Positions 31,529 through 41,835 of a stretch of DNA of 64,000 nt are shown here, piece after piece; position 1 is the stretch's first letter, and every line of letters starts with the position of its first letter. The stretch is from Bartonella phoceensis (GTDB taxonomy: Bacteria; Pseudomonadota; Alphaproteobacteria; Rhizobiales; Rhizobiaceae): positions 62,001 through 126,000 of the forward strand of contig NZ_CADEAD010000001.1 of NCBI RefSeq assembly GCF_902825145.1, written 5' to 3'. The notes below the pieces were generated by a model. That model saw only the letters and a list, made by a program, of their open reading frames with translations, did not search any database and was not told where the DNA came from. The position numbers and the translations under genes are program-made.

Positions 31529-31619
31529 GGGTTTTCTCTTGTCATAATCCTTTTATTGTTTACTAAGTTTATGGTGAATAGACTAGTCTGCTTTTAATTA
31601 ATATAGGGAGGTTTTATTT

Positions 31620-32558
31620 ATGAAGATTGCCATTCAAATGGATCATATTTCAACAGTTCGGATTCAGGGAGATACAACATTTGCACTTGCTTTAGCAGCG
31701 CAAGAACGTGGACACTCTCTTTTTCATTATACACCAGATCGTTTAACTATGCGCGATGGTTGTGTAATTGCGCGATTAGAACCATTGACTGTTCATGATG
31801 AAGAGAGGAACCATTATGTGTTAGGGAAGCCTTTCCGAGCAGAATTGAGAGATATGGATGTTGTTCTTTTACGTCAAGATCCGCCCTTTGATCTCAACTA
31901 CATTACCACAACGCATTTGTTAGAACGTGTTCATCCCAAGACACGTGTTGTGAATGATCCAACATGGGTGCGCAATAGTCCAGAAAAAATTTTTGTGACT
32001 GAATTTCCTGATTTGATGCCAGAGACGTTAATTACGAAAGATATTGAAGAAATAATGGCTTTTAGAGCTACATTGGGCGATATTATTGTAAAGCCTCTTT
32101 ATGGCAATGGGGGAACAGGTGTTTTTCATTTGAAACAGGATGATCACAATTTAGCATCGCTTTTGGAAATGTTCGCAAAAATTTATAGTGAACCTTTTAT
32201 TGTTCAGCGTTATTTAGATGCAGTGCGAAAAGGGGATAAACGGATTATTTTGCTTGATGGTATTCCTGTTGGTGCAATTAATCGGATTGCCGCCGAAACA
32301 GATGTTCGCTCTAATCTGCACGTTGGAGGTCGTGCGGAAAATATTGATTTAACAAAACGTGATTATGAGATTTGCGAACGCATTGGTCCACTTTTAAAAG
32401 AACGCGGTCTTCTTCTTGTGGGAATTGATGTGATTGGAGATTATATGACAGAAATTAATGTAACGTCTCCTACGGGTATTCGTGAAATCAAACGCTTTGG
32501 TGGTGCAGATGTTGCTCATCTTTTCTGGGATGTTGTTGAGTTCAAATGTGCTCATTAA
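31620..32558 (+). CDS. gshB: Glutathione synthetase
   Basis: GshB ligates glycine to gamma-glutamylcysteine with ATP. The 312-residue protein starts at an ATG preceded by GGGAGG. It shows [23 protein letters not shown] at the N-terminus. The ATP-grasp core includes [37 protein letters not shown] and [24 protein letters not shown], which contains the metal-binding Glu/Asn. It lies 124 nt before pstS on the same strand and is probably its own unit. Confidence 0.97.
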   Translation: MKIAIQMDHISTVRIQGDTTFALALAAQERGHSLFHYTPDRLTMRDGCVIARLEPLTVHDEERNHYVLGKPFRAELRDMDVVLLRQDPPFDLNYITTTHLLERVHPKTRVVNDPTWVRNSPEKIFVTEFPDLMPETLITKDIEEIMAFRATLGDIIVKPLYGNGGTGVFHLKQDDHNLASLLEMFAKIYSEPFIVQRYLDAVRKGDKRIILLDGIPVGAINRIAAETDVRSNLHVGGRAENIDLTKRDYEICERIGPLLKERGLLLVGIDVIGDYMTEINVTSPTGIREIKRFGGADVAHLFWDVVEFKCAH

Positions 32559-32709
32559 ATTTATTCAGACAAACAACTAAGACATAATTTTGTTAGAAAA
32601 ATTATCAATGACACTTTTACTATTTATCATGCTGTAAATGTGAATTACAATCCAGATGATTGTATGATACGAATTAGAAATCTTGCCTCAAGTTCTAAGG
32701 AGTTTATGG

Positions 32710-33756
32710 ATGGGTAGATTCTTATCAGTTGTAGTGGGACTGTTTTTTGCAATACTGTTATCCGTTAATATTAGCAACGCACGCAATCGAATACAGATCG
32801 CAGGTTCAGCTACGGTTTTACCTTATCAAAAAATTGTTGCTGAGGTATTTGGAGAAACTTATCCCCACTTTAAAGTTCCAGTTATCGAATCAGGTGGAAC
32901 AGGAGCCGGTATTAAAGAATTTTGCCATGGTATTGGGGAGAATACGATTGATATTGTTAATGCTTCGCGGGCAATGAAGCCTACTGAATTGCAGTCTTGC
33001 TTTGATGCTGGTGTAAAAGATGTTGAAGAAATACGTATCGGGTATGATGGTATTGTTTTTGCAACAGATATAAATGGTCCTAGTTGGAAGTTGCAACCAG
33101 TAGATATTTATAAGGCACTTGCTGCTCAGATTATTATAGACGGAAAATTGCATCCCAACAACGTTTCAAAATGGAGTGCAATCAACAGTGCTTTTCCTGA
33201 TTGGACGATAGCAGCTTATATTCCCGGAGAGAAGCATGGAACGCGTGAAGTTTTTGAAGAAAAATTGTTAGTGGCGGGTTGTAAGGATAGTGGAGCCATT
33301 GAGGCGATGAAGATTTTAGGAATGGATGATAAGGCAATACACGCTGCTTGTATTGCTGTGCGGAGAGATGGTAAAGCCATTGATATTGATGGTGATTATT
33401 CTGAAACATTTGCACGTTTAACCTCTAATAAAACAGGGATTGGTATTTTTGGTTTGTCTTTTTATCAAAATAATGCTGATAAGTTAAAGGCTGCGGATAT
33501 TAACGGTTCTACACCAACTGTTGAAACAATTTCTAGTGGTGAATATCCAGTTTCTCGTTCACTTTTTTTCTATGTTAAGAAAGCGCATTTAGATACTATT
33601 CCAGGTTTGCGGGAATATATTAATTTTTTTCTTTCTGATCAAATGATTGGTCCAGATAGCCCACTGGCTGAATATGGTTTGGTTGTTGCTTCTGAAAAGG
33701 AGCGCCAAGCGCAGCGTTCTGCTTTTTCTGCTGGTAAAGTGATGACTTTGAAATAA
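32710..33756 (+). CDS. pstS: Phosphate ABC transporter, periplasmic substrate-binding protein PstS
   Basis: PstS binds inorganic phosphate in the periplasm and hands it to PstCA. I choose the ATG at 32710 (MGRFLSVVVG) because AAGGAG lies six nt before it; a TTG at 32683 is longer but lacks such a site. A signal peptide (FLSVVVGLFFAILLSVNISNA) precedes the mature start. Phosphate-contact segments include IAGSATVLPY, ESGGTGAGIKEFC and NASRAM. The 348-residue length is normal. It is first in pstS-pstC-pstA-pstB-phoU. No convincing Pho box was found upstream. Confidence 0.95.
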   Translation: MGRFLSVVVGLFFAILLSVNISNARNRIQIAGSATVLPYQKIVAEVFGETYPHFKVPVIESGGTGAGIKEFCHGIGENTIDIVNASRAMKPTELQSCFDAGVKDVEEIRIGYDGIVFATDINGPSWKLQPVDIYKALAAQIIIDGKLHPNNVSKWSAINSAFPDWTIAAYIPGEKHGTREVFEEKLLVAGCKDSGAIEAMKILGMDDKAIHAACIAVRRDGKAIDIDGDYSETFARLTSNKTGIGIFGLSFYQNNADKLKAADINGSTPTVETISSGEYPVSRSLFFYVKKAHLDTIPGLREYINFFLSDQMIGPDSPLAEYGLVVASEKERQAQRSAFSAGKVMTLK

Positions 33757-33817
33757 CTTGCTAGATTTGCAGTGTAGGAGTTTTCTGTGTTACTTTTTTG
33801 TAAAAATTGAAAAACAA

Positions 33818-35278
33818 ATGCGCATTTCCGTTATTATTTTTCTGTTATTGATTTTTGGTTTTGTTGGTTTTTGTATTTCTTATATGCGGGCTCGCTCTCT
33901 TGAGTACGCACAATACAAAATGCATTCTCGTGGGTCTTATTATGGCTGGTGGACGTTTTTGTTGACTGTTATTCCAGCCGTTATTTTTTTAATTTTTTGG
34001 GAGAGTGGAAGTGCAATTTATTTAGAATATAGCGCTGCTCAAGAAGTTGAGGTGTATAGTGCGCATGTTGCAGAGCGCATAAATCATGACTTTGTTTTAG
34101 GGACTATTCGAAGTTTGGTCAAAATGATTCATCGTTTTAAAGAGAATCTTGTTAGTGCTTCGTATGAAGAAGTGCGAGCGCAGTTATTCGCAAAAGGATT
34201 TGTTTTGCCTCATGAAGCATCAAATGATGTGTTAAGGATAGCGCAGTCATGGGTTCATTCTTCTGAGAAATTACAATTTATTGGTCATAGTTTCCTTTTT
34301 ATTATTGCATTTTGTGGTTTCATCTGTGGCATTGTGCAAGTTTCTCCGCATCAGCGTGCACGCAATAAGGTTGAATATTTCATTGTTAGTGGTTTGGTTT
34401 GCGCATCTATCGTTGCGGTTTTGACGACAGCAGCCATTGCATTTTCAATGTTTTTTCAAACGATAAGTTTTTTTCAGTCTGTTTCCTTTTCAAACTTCTT
34501 TTTTGGAACAGTTTGGAATCCACGTTTTTCAGCGAGTGGTTCAGGAGGTGAAGTTGGGCAATTTGGTTTAATCCCGCTCCTTGCTGGCACGCTTTATATT
34601 GCATTTGTTGCAATGCTTTTTGCTGTTCCTATTGGATTATTTTCGGCTATTTATATGGCCGAATATGCTTCTACGCGCTTACGATCGATTGTGAAGCCAT
34701 TGTTAGAAGTGCTTGCTGGTATTCCAACCATTGTTTACGGTTTTTTTGCTTTGAAGGTTGTAGGGCCATTTTTACGTGATCTCTCTGTTTCTCTTTCTGG
34801 TGGTGTTGGATTTATTATGGCCCAAAGTGTTTTAACAGCTGGAGTTGTGATGGGAATTATGTTGATTCCTTTTGTTTCCTCTTTATCAGATGATGTTATA
34901 ACAGCTGTTCCGCGTATTTTACGCGAAGGATCTTATGGTTTGGGAGCAACGCAATCTGAGACGATTAAGAAAGTGGTTATACCGGCAGCGCTTCCAGGGA
35001 TTATGGGAGCGATTTTATTGACAGCATCACGTGCAATTGGAGAAACAATGATTGTGGTTCTGGCAGCGGGTGTTGCAGCGAACTTAACACTTAATCCATT
35101 TGAAGCAATGACCACGATGACAGTGAAGATTGTTAATCAATTGACAGGTGACTTTGAGTTTAATTCTCCCCAAACGCTCGTTGCTTTTGCTTTAGGGATG
35201 ACACTTTTTGTTATGACCCTTTTGATGAATATTCTTGCTCTTTATATCGTGCGGAAATATCAGGAACAATATGAATGA
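33818..35278 (+). CDS. pstC: Phosphate ABC transporter permease PstC
   Basis: PstC is one of two membrane subunits of the high-affinity phosphate importer. I start it at the ATG at 33818 (MRISVIIFLLLIFGFVG), giving 486 residues; the frame extends to a TTG at 33758. It is much longer than E. coli PstC (about 319). An extra N-terminal region with two or three hydrophobic segments and a periplasmic-looking linker precedes the permease core, as in other rhizobia. The core carries PIGLFSAIYMAEYAS and the inner-membrane loop ILREGSYGLGATQSETIKKVVIPAALPGIMG. It overlaps pstA by 4 bp. Confidence 0.94.
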   Translation: MRISVIIFLLLIFGFVGFCISYMRARSLEYAQYKMHSRGSYYGWWTFLLTVIPAVIFLIFWESGSAIYLEYSAAQEVEVYSAHVAERINHDFVLGTIRSLVKMIHRFKENLVSASYEEVRAQLFAKGFVLPHEASNDVLRIAQSWVHSSEKLQFIGHSFLFIIAFCGFICGIVQVSPHQRARNKVEYFIVSGLVCASIVAVLTTAAIAFSMFFQTISFFQSVSFSNFFFGTVWNPRFSASGSGGEVGQFGLIPLLAGTLYIAFVAMLFAVPIGLFSAIYMAEYASTRLRSIVKPLLEVLAGIPTIVYGFFALKVVGPFLRDLSVSLSGGVGFIMAQSVLTAGVVMGIMLIPFVSSLSDDVITAVPRILREGSYGLGATQSETIKKVVIPAALPGIMGAILLTASRAIGETMIVVLAAGVAANLTLNPFEAMTTMTVKIVNQLTGDFEFNSPQTLVAFALGMTLFVMTLLMNILALYIVRKYQEQYE

Positions 35279-36567
35279 ATAAAGATCATCTTTTTCTTCG
35301 TCGCAATATTGGCCTCAAACGCCGATATTGGGCTGAACGTCGTTTCCGAGGGTACGGTTTGATTTCTATTTTTATTGGTTTATTTTTTTTATTTGCGCTT
35401 TTATGGTCTATCATTAGTCAGGGTTATACAGCTTTTTTTCAAAGTGAAATGACATTATCGATTTATTTGGATGAGCAGGTCATTGATCCAAATGGTCAGC
35501 GAGAAACGAATCCACAGATACTCATAACTGCTAATTATCCACTTCTTGTACGGAATGCTTTGGCAAAAAAGCTTGATATAAATCAAAATGATCGGGCATC
35601 ATTACGGGATATTAACCGTATGTTTTCAAATGGTGTACGCGTTCAACTGCGTGAAATGGTAACAAAGAATCCAAAGCTGATTGGAACAACGCAAAAAATC
35701 AAAGTTTTAGCAGCGGCGGATATTGATTCTGCTTATAAGGGGCAGATTGATTTATCTGTAGCAGAACAAAGCCGCAAAGTCTCCAATCGCCAAGTAGAAT
35801 GGATGAAACGTTTGGTGCATGATGGTACGCTTTACAAAACATTTAATTTTGGTTTTTTTACATTTGGTGCTTCAAGTCGTGCTGAAACTGCGGGATTAGG
35901 GGTTGCAATAATCGGCTCTCTTTACATGATAGCCATAGTTTTAGTGATTTCACTTCCAATAGGGATAGCCACAGCTCTTTATTTGGAAGAATATGCACGC
36001 AAAAATAAATTTACAGATTTTATTGAGGTTAATATCAATAACCTTGCAGCTGTGCCTTCAATTGTTTTTGGTCTTTTGGGGCTTGCTGTTTTTGTTAATT
36101 TTTTCGGGTTACCACGGTCAGCCTCTTTTGTTGGTGGGCTTGTCTTGGCTCTTATGACACTTCCCACAATTATCATTGCAACCCGTTCTGCTTTGCGGGC
36201 TGTTCCTCTCTCTATTCGCGCAGCCGCTTTAGGATTGGGAGCGTCGAAAACACAAATGGTTTTTCATCATGTGGTTCCTTTAGCTGCGCCTGGTATTTTG
36301 ACGGGCACGATTATTGGTGTAGCTCAGGCACTGGGTGAAACCGCACCTTTGCTTTTGATTGGCATGGTTGCTTTTGTTGTGAATATTCCTGCGACACCCA
36401 TGGAACCGGCAACGGCTTTGCCTGTTCAAATTTTCATGTGGGCGGGTGAAGCAGAGCGCGCTTTTGTTGAAAAGACATCAGGTGCTATTATTGTATTAAT
36501 GATTTTTCTTGCGGTCATGAATATTTCTGCTGTTTTTTTACGTCGAAGATTTGAACGGCGTCAGTGA
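35275..36567 (+). CDS. pstA: Phosphate ABC transporter permease PstA
   Basis: This is the second membrane subunit of the Pst importer. It is 430 residues, again longer than the E. coli protein because of a large soluble region (about residues 50-190) after the first hydrophobic segment. The permease core has PIGIATALYLEEYA, AVPSIVFGLLGLAVF and the EAA-type loop IRAAALGLGASKTQMVFHHVVPLAAPGILTG. The start overlaps the pstC stop as ATGA, so translation is probably coupled. Confidence 0.94.
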   Translation: MNKDHLFLRRNIGLKRRYWAERRFRGYGLISIFIGLFFLFALLWSIISQGYTAFFQSEMTLSIYLDEQVIDPNGQRETNPQILITANYPLLVRNALAKKLDINQNDRASLRDINRMFSNGVRVQLREMVTKNPKLIGTTQKIKVLAAADIDSAYKGQIDLSVAEQSRKVSNRQVEWMKRLVHDGTLYKTFNFGFFTFGASSRAETAGLGVAIIGSLYMIAIVLVISLPIGIATALYLEEYARKNKFTDFIEVNINNLAAVPSIVFGLLGLAVFVNFFGLPRSASFVGGLVLALMTLPTIIIATRSALRAVPLSIRAAALGLGASKTQMVFHHVVPLAAPGILTGTIIGVAQALGETAPLLLIGMVAFVVNIPATPMEPATALPVQIFMWAGEAERAFVEKTSGAIIVLMIFLAVMNISAVFLRRRFERRQ

Positions 36568-36645
36568 TTTCGATAGAATAGTAACTTCGATCAAGCAGCA
36601 ACTCTGATAAGGTTTATGTTTTTTAAAGTAAGGTGAGTTTTTGTA

Positions 36646-37404
36646 ATGAAAATTAAAATGCGTGGTCAGGATGTAAAGGTTTTTTATGGGGAAAAAGAAG
36701 CACTTCATGGTATTACTCTTGATATTCCTGAACATCAAGTGACTGCTTTAATAGGTCCTTCAGGTTGTGGAAAATCGACTTTTTTGCGTTGTTTTAATCG
36801 TATGAATGATATGATTGAAGGTACTAAAATAACAGGTCTTATTACTTTAGATGGTGAGAATATTTATGACTCACGGATTGATGTTGTAGAATTGCGCGCT
36901 CGTGTTGGAATGGTTTTTCAAAAGCCTAGTCCTTTTCCAAAGTCTATATTTGAGAATGTTGCCTATGGGCCACGCATTCACGGTTTAGTTAAGTCGCGTG
37001 CCGAATTGCATAATGTGGTTGAAAAGAGTTTAAGGCAGGCAGGGTTATTTGAAGAAGTAAAAGACCGTCTTCATGAGGCCGGCACAAGTTTATCAGGAGG
37101 ACAGCAACAGCGTTTGTGTATTGCGCGTGCCATTGCAGTTAGTCCTGAAGTTATTTTGATGGATGAGCCTTGTTCAGCTCTTGATCCTATTGCGACAGCA
37201 CGTATTGAAGAACTGATCGACGCATTGCGACAAAATTATACAATTGTTATTGTGACACACTCCATGCAGCAGGCAGCACGTGTTTCTCAGTATACGGCTA
37301 TGTTTCATTTGGGGCATTTGGTAGAAGTTGGTGCGACTGAAATGATCTTCACTTCACCAAAAGAACAACGTACGCAAGATTATATTACGGGACGTTTTGG
37401 ATAA
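36646..37404 (+). CDS. pstB: Phosphate ABC transporter ATP-binding protein PstB
   Basis: PstB is the ATPase that powers phosphate import. In 252 residues the Walker A is GPSGCGKST (about residues 38-46), the Q-loop is [20 protein letters not shown], the ABC signature is [16 protein letters not shown] and Walker B is [14 protein letters not shown]. The H-loop is in [13 protein letters not shown]. It starts 78 nt after pstA with AAGGTGAG upstream, and phoU follows after 21 nt. Confidence 0.97.
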   Translation: MKIKMRGQDVKVFYGEKEALHGITLDIPEHQVTALIGPSGCGKSTFLRCFNRMNDMIEGTKITGLITLDGENIYDSRIDVVELRARVGMVFQKPSPFPKSIFENVAYGPRIHGLVKSRAELHNVVEKSLRQAGLFEEVKDRLHEAGTSLSGGQQQRLCIARAIAVSPEVILMDEPCSALDPIATARIEELIDALRQNYTIVIVTHSMQQAARVSQYTAMFHLGHLVEVGATEMIFTSPKEQRTQDYITGRFG

Positions 37405-37425
37405 GTGAATTGAGGAGTATAATAT

Positions 37426-38148
37426 ATGTCTATGAACCACACTGTCCGTTCTTATGATGCAGAACTAAAGTATTTGAAAGCAAGAATTACAGAAATGGGT
37501 AGCCATGCAGAAAAAATGATTGAGCGTTCTGTTGCATCGATTGTGTATAGTGATCTTCAGCTTGCAACGACAGTTATTGCCGATGATTTGTTTTTAGATG
37601 AAGCAGAGCGTGACATTGATGAAAAAGCGATTACCATTATTTGCAAGCGCCAACCGATGGCTGTTGATTTGCGTGAAATTATTGGCGCCATTCGTATTTC
37701 TTCTGATCTTGAGCGGATTGGAGATATGGCCAAAAATGTTGCGAAGCGGGCGGTAGCACTTTCAGAAATACGCCAACCTGCTACTTTTTATCATGGGCTT
37801 GAAACGATTACAGCTTTGGCACTCAATCAGTTAAAAGAAGTATTGGATGCTTACACGAGCCGTTTATTAGAGCATGTTGATGCAGTACGTGAGCGGGATG
37901 GTAAAATTGATGCGCTGTATACTTCTCTTTTTCGTGAGCTTTTGACATATATGATGGAAGATATGCGCAATATTACGGTTTGTACACACTTACTTTTTTG
38001 TTTAAAAAATATTGAACGAATTGGTGATCATGTCACTAATATTGCGGAAATGCTGCATTATATCATCACGGGTTACCACATGTCTTCCGAGCGTCCTCGT
38101 GATGATCTTACCTATAAAGTTGGTGTGGGGGAGAAGAAAATAGATTAA
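37426..38148 (+). CDS. phoU: Phosphate transport system regulatory protein PhoU
   Basis: PhoU is a helical metal-binding protein that restrains Pst activity and Pho signalling. The 240-residue product has the two PhoU repeats: ITEMGSHAEKMIERSVASI, then EIIGAIRISSDLERIGDMAKNVAKRA in the first half and NIERIGDHVTNIAEMLHYIITG in the second. It closes the pst operon. The PhoB/PhoR two-component genes that flank pst in many rhizobia are not adjacent here. Confidence 0.96.
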   Translation: MSMNHTVRSYDAELKYLKARITEMGSHAEKMIERSVASIVYSDLQLATTVIADDLFLDEAERDIDEKAITIICKRQPMAVDLREIIGAIRISSDLERIGDMAKNVAKRAVALSEIRQPATFYHGLETITALALNQLKEVLDAYTSRLLEHVDAVRERDGKIDALYTSLFRELLTYMMEDMRNITVCTHLLFCLKNIERIGDHVTNIAEMLHYIITGYHMSSERPRDDLTYKVGVGEKKID

Positions 38149-38699
38149 AATTTTTCTCTCGATATATAAAATGAGTTTGTTATTAAAAAAAATATCATTG
38201 GGCATTGTCTCATAGTGTAGGTTGAGGAGGGGCGTAGTATACGCATTATGAGTACATACAAAGAAGTAATTTAGAACTTTCTAAGCTAATGTTGCGAATT
38301 TTTAATGCCTCATTTGATATATTTGATTCAAAAAGAGTATCATCCGTTTGGTTTGGGGTAGAGGAAAAAAATCTTTCTGATCGTTTTTTCTAGTGTAGAT
38401 AGTCTTAGTATCATGGCTTTTTTGTATGTAAAATTGTTTGAGATTTTTCAGAGGCATAATATTTTATCGGCTATTAAAGCGTGAGGTTTGATATCGTGTG
38501 CCTACACGTTTCCACAATAACGACAAAATCGATCAATTAATAATTTTTTATTTTTTATTTCGCATAAATATCTTTTAATTACTACTTGTATTAAAATTTT
38601 ACTAAGTGGTGATAATTAATCGTGTACTTTCTTTGAAGATACATTTAAAACACATTCAAGTTTTGAATACTTTAAAGATGTGGGAATGTGTTGTATAAG
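38149..38699. other. Intergenic region between phoU and the SleB-type gene
   Basis: This 551-nt AT-rich region has no recognisable gene, RNA or repeat. It must contain the promoter of the downstream hydrolase gene. Confidence 0.4.
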
Positions 38700-39551
38700 A
38701 TGAAAAAAAACTTTTGCACTGTTTTTGTGGCTTGTTTTCTAGCACCATTTGTTATTGTAGGGTGTGCTTCAAATCATTTTGATGTTGGTAAAGTGCGTGA
38801 TAATAAGAAAACAAAAACAGAAATGTATCCATTGACTGAGCGCCAATGCCTCATGCGGGCAATGTATTTTGAATCAAATCGTACAAGCTTTGAAGGGATG
38901 ATTGCTGTTGGAACGGTTGTTATGAATCGTGTTAATTCAAGCGCTTATCCAAAAACGATTTGTGGTGTTGTTGGTCAATACAAACAATTTGCTCCTGGTG
39001 TTTTAACGCGTCCTATGACGGAGCCTGCTTCTGTTGCTCTTGCGAGAGAGGCCGCTGATGCTGTTTTACGTGGTAAACGGGATAAGAAACTTAAAAACGC
39101 TAAGTTTTTTCATACCGCAGGTTTAACTTTTCCTTATAAAAACATGTATTATGTTCATGTTGCGGGAGGGAATGCCTTTTATGAAAAACGCTCGCGTGAT
39201 GGATCGCTTCAGGTTCCTACGAATGATCGTCCTTATAATGTTGCTTATGCTTTTGCCCAAGAACGTTCTGGCAATGCACAAAGTGACATGGATGCAAGCT
39301 TAGCAAGTGAGGGAATAAAAGTAGAGGAAAAACAAAAAGCATCTTCTTCGATAGAAGTAGCACAGGCGTATAAAGTGCATAATCCATCTTTTATTATAGT
39401 GCAGCTGGATAAAGTGCCCATTCCTACATCAGCACCTCATCGTGTAGATAAGGAAGCGGAAGACAAAGCGATTGTAGCTTATGCTATGCCTTCTTCAGAT
39501 CAGTTAAATGCAATTGTTGCAGTGTTAGAAAAACGGTACAGAAGCCGGTAA
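38700..39551 (+). CDS. SleB/CwlJ-type cell wall hydrolase, predicted lipoprotein
   Basis: A 283-residue predicted peptidoglycan hydrolase of the Hydrolase_2 (SleB/CwlJ) family. Starting at the ATG at 38700, MKKNFCTVFVACFLAPFVIVG runs into a lipobox-like cysteine (IVGC), so it is probably a lipoprotein. The hydrolase domain covers about residues 45-165. ERQCLMRAMYFESNRTSFEGM holds the likely catalytic Glu, and VMNRVNSSAYPKTICGVV and FFHTAGLTFPY follow. The C-terminal third is low in conservation. In-frame GTG (38688) and TTG (38691) starts are alternatives. It is probably a wall-remodelling enzyme rather than a spore protein, since these bacteria do not sporulate. Confidence 0.85.
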   Translation: MKKNFCTVFVACFLAPFVIVGCASNHFDVGKVRDNKKTKTEMYPLTERQCLMRAMYFESNRTSFEGMIAVGTVVMNRVNSSAYPKTICGVVGQYKQFAPGVLTRPMTEPASVALAREAADAVLRGKRDKKLKNAKFFHTAGLTFPYKNMYYVHVAGGNAFYEKRSRDGSLQVPTNDRPYNVAYAFAQERSGNAQSDMDASLASEGIKVEEKQKASSSIEVAQAYKVHNPSFIIVQLDKVPIPTSAPHRVDKEAEDKAIVAYAMPSSDQLNAIVAVLEKRYRSR

Positions 39552-39581
39552 TTTTTTCACAATCAAAGAAGGATACTGGTA

Positions 39582-40829
39582 ATGTATTTTGATATTAACG
39601 AGGCAATTTCGCCTGAAAGGCTCAATCGTCTTGCAGAAGTTACGGTAAAAGTCGGGTTGAATTTACAAGAGGGACAAGATCTTGTTTTAACTGCTCCAGT
39701 TTCAGCATTACCTTTTGTTCGACGTATTGCCTATCATGCTTATAAAGTGGGTGCCGGTGTGATTACACCACTTTTTAGTGACGACATGTTATTGCTTACA
39801 CGTTTTGAAAATGCGCATACCGCTAGTTTTGATTGTGCCCCTTCTTGGTTGTATGAAGGAATGGCGAAAGCTTTTGAAAATGGAGCTGCGCGTTTGGCTA
39901 TTGTTGGTGATAATCCTTTACTACTTTCTAACCAGGATTTTTATAAGGCTACACGTTTAAATAAGGCCACTTCAATAGCTTACCAGCCAGCTCACAAAAA
40001 ACTAACAAATTTTGTCATGAACTGGTCGATTGTTGCTTATCCAACGACAGGATGGGCTGAGGCGGTGTTCCCCTCTTTGCCGCTTCATAAAGCAATTAAA
40101 AAATTAGCTGATACAATTTTTTCTGCTTCACGCGTTACAGAAGAGGATCCAGTGCATGCGTGGACTGTTCATAATGCAAATTTGAAGAAACGGTCATCTT
40201 GGCTTAATAAGCAACGTTTTTCTGCTTTGCACTTCACAGGACCAGGGACTGATTTAATGGTTGGTTTAGCAGATGATCATGAATGGCATGGTGGTGCAAC
40301 AGTTGCTAAAAATGGTGTTGTCTGCAATCCTAATATTCCAACAGAAGAAGTATTTACTACACCTCATGCGCATAAGGTTGAGGGTTTTGTGCGTTCAACG
40401 AAGCCCCTTTCTTATCAAGGAACACTGATTGATAATATTGAGGTACGTTTTGAAGCGGGACGTATTGTTGATGCACGTGCTTCAGCGGGGCAGGAAATTT
40501 TGCAACAGGTTCTGCAAAGTGATGAGGGTGCGAGTCGATTAGGTGAAGTTGCTCTTGTTCCACATTCTTCACCGATTTCTAAGAGCGATTTTCTTTTTTA
40601 TAATACATTATTTGATGAAAATGCTGCATGTCATATCGCTTTAGGTCAGTGTTATTCCAAGTGCTTTTTAGAGGGAGCATCATTAACAGCAGAAGAGATT
40701 GCAGTGCGTGGTGGTAATAAAAGTGTGATTCATATTGACTGGATGATTGGATCAGGTGAAATCGACATAGATGGTGTTATGCAGGATGGTATGAGAGTTC
40801 CTGTATTTCGTAAGGGGGAATGGGCTTAA
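39582..40829 (+). CDS. M29-family aminopeptidase
   Basis: A 415-residue metallopeptidase of family M29 (thermophilic aminopeptidase / AmpS / PepS group). It would remove N-terminal residues from peptides in the cytosol using two metal ions. Diagnostic parts are the N-terminal VKVGLNLQEGQDLVLTAPVSA and, in the C-terminal catalytic half, FTGPGTDLMVGL, NIPTEEVFTTPHAHKVEGFV, RLGEVALVPHSSPIS and the region LFDENAACHIALGQCY with metal-ligand His. The ATG follows AAGGA. It lies between the SleB-type gene and mutM on the same strand. Confidence 0.93.
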   Translation: MYFDINEAISPERLNRLAEVTVKVGLNLQEGQDLVLTAPVSALPFVRRIAYHAYKVGAGVITPLFSDDMLLLTRFENAHTASFDCAPSWLYEGMAKAFENGAARLAIVGDNPLLLSNQDFYKATRLNKATSIAYQPAHKKLTNFVMNWSIVAYPTTGWAEAVFPSLPLHKAIKKLADTIFSASRVTEEDPVHAWTVHNANLKKRSSWLNKQRFSALHFTGPGTDLMVGLADDHEWHGGATVAKNGVVCNPNIPTEEVFTTPHAHKVEGFVRSTKPLSYQGTLIDNIEVRFEAGRIVDARASAGQEILQQVLQSDEGASRLGEVALVPHSSPISKSDFLFYNTLFDENAACHIALGQCYSKCFLEGASLTAEEIAVRGGNKSVIHIDWMIGSGEIDIDGVMQDGMRVPVFRKGEWA

Positions 40830-40884
40830 TATCGTTGTTTTTTAGTGCACTTGTTGGAGAGTGCATAATGATTTAAGAAGAGTG

Positions 40885-41760
40885 ATGCCTGAGCTTCCTG
40901 AAGTAGAAACCGTCCGTCGTGGACTGGGACCGATTGTAACTGGTGCAAAGATACTATCTGTTACACTTAATCGTCAAGATTTGCGATTTCCTTTCCCTGA
41001 GGCGTTTTCTAAACGGCTTACAGGCAGAACAATTGTAGAACTTGGCCGGCGTGCAAAGTATTTATTGTTTCATCTTTCACAGAATGAAACGATTTTGAGT
41101 CATTTAGGAATGTCAGGGTCATGGCGCATAAAGGGTAATCTGTTAAGAGAAACATCTTCTCTTACAGAAAAATTTGTTAAGCATGATCACTTTTTCATGG
41201 ATATTCAGGCAAAAGACGGTAAAGCTTATCGACTTATTTATAATGATGTTCGTCGTTTTGGATTTATACTTTTAGTGGATACAAATAGGCTTTATGAGCA
41301 CTCACTTTTAAAAAAGTTAGGGATCGAGCCTATGAGTCATGCATTTTCTCGTCGTTATTTACAAGAGGCTTTTGTTAATAAAAAAATATCTCTTAAGGGA
41401 GCTTTGCTTGATCAGTCTATTGTTGCGGGTCTTGGGAATATTTATGTTTGCGAAGCGCTTTGGCGTAGCCATTTATCTCCACAACGTTGTGCATTTACAT
41501 TAGCATTGAAAACTGAACGTGCGCGCGAGTCCGCAGAATCTTTAGTACAAAATATACGCAATGTGATTGCTGAAGCTATTTTATCTGGTGGGTCTTCTTT
41601 ACGTGATTATATACATGTAGATGGCTCCCTTGGTTATTTTCAACATGCTTTTTCAGTTTATGGACGAGAAGGCAAGGGATGTTTGCGATGTGGAACGCCT
41701 ATTATACGTATTTTGCAGTTGGGACGTTCAAGTTTTTACTGTTCACAGTGTCAAAAGTAA
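40885..41760 (+). CDS. mutM: Formamidopyrimidine-DNA glycosylase
   Basis: MutM (Fpg) removes 8-oxoguanine and formamidopyrimidines from DNA and cleaves the abasic site. The start must be the ATG at 40885, because the catalytic N-terminal proline and glutamates are in MPELPEVETVRRGL; the frame upstream to 40861 is not used. The product is 291 residues. Also visible are HLGMSGSWRI, the helix-two-turn-helix GLGNIYVCEALWRS and the C-terminal zinc finger CLRCGTPIIRILQLGRSSFYC plus SQCQK. Confidence 0.97.
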   Translation: MPELPEVETVRRGLGPIVTGAKILSVTLNRQDLRFPFPEAFSKRLTGRTIVELGRRAKYLLFHLSQNETILSHLGMSGSWRIKGNLLRETSSLTEKFVKHDHFFMDIQAKDGKAYRLIYNDVRRFGFILLVDTNRLYEHSLLKKLGIEPMSHAFSRRYLQEAFVNKKISLKGALLDQSIVAGLGNIYVCEALWRSHLSPQRCAFTLALKTERARESAESLVQNIRNVIAEAILSGGSSLRDYIHVDGSLGYFQHAFSVYGREGKGCLRCGTPIIRILQLGRSSFYCSQCQK

Positions 41761-41835
41761 ATAAGGTTTCTTGCAAAATCTTACAAGAGGCTTAAAGTTG
41801 TATCTACAATTACGCAAGGCTTGGGAGTTTTTCTT

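Noticed and set aside
32559..32709. Pho box before pstS
   Set aside because: Only loose matches such as TCATGCTGTAAATG were found; no two tandem CTGTCAT-type repeats at the right spacing.
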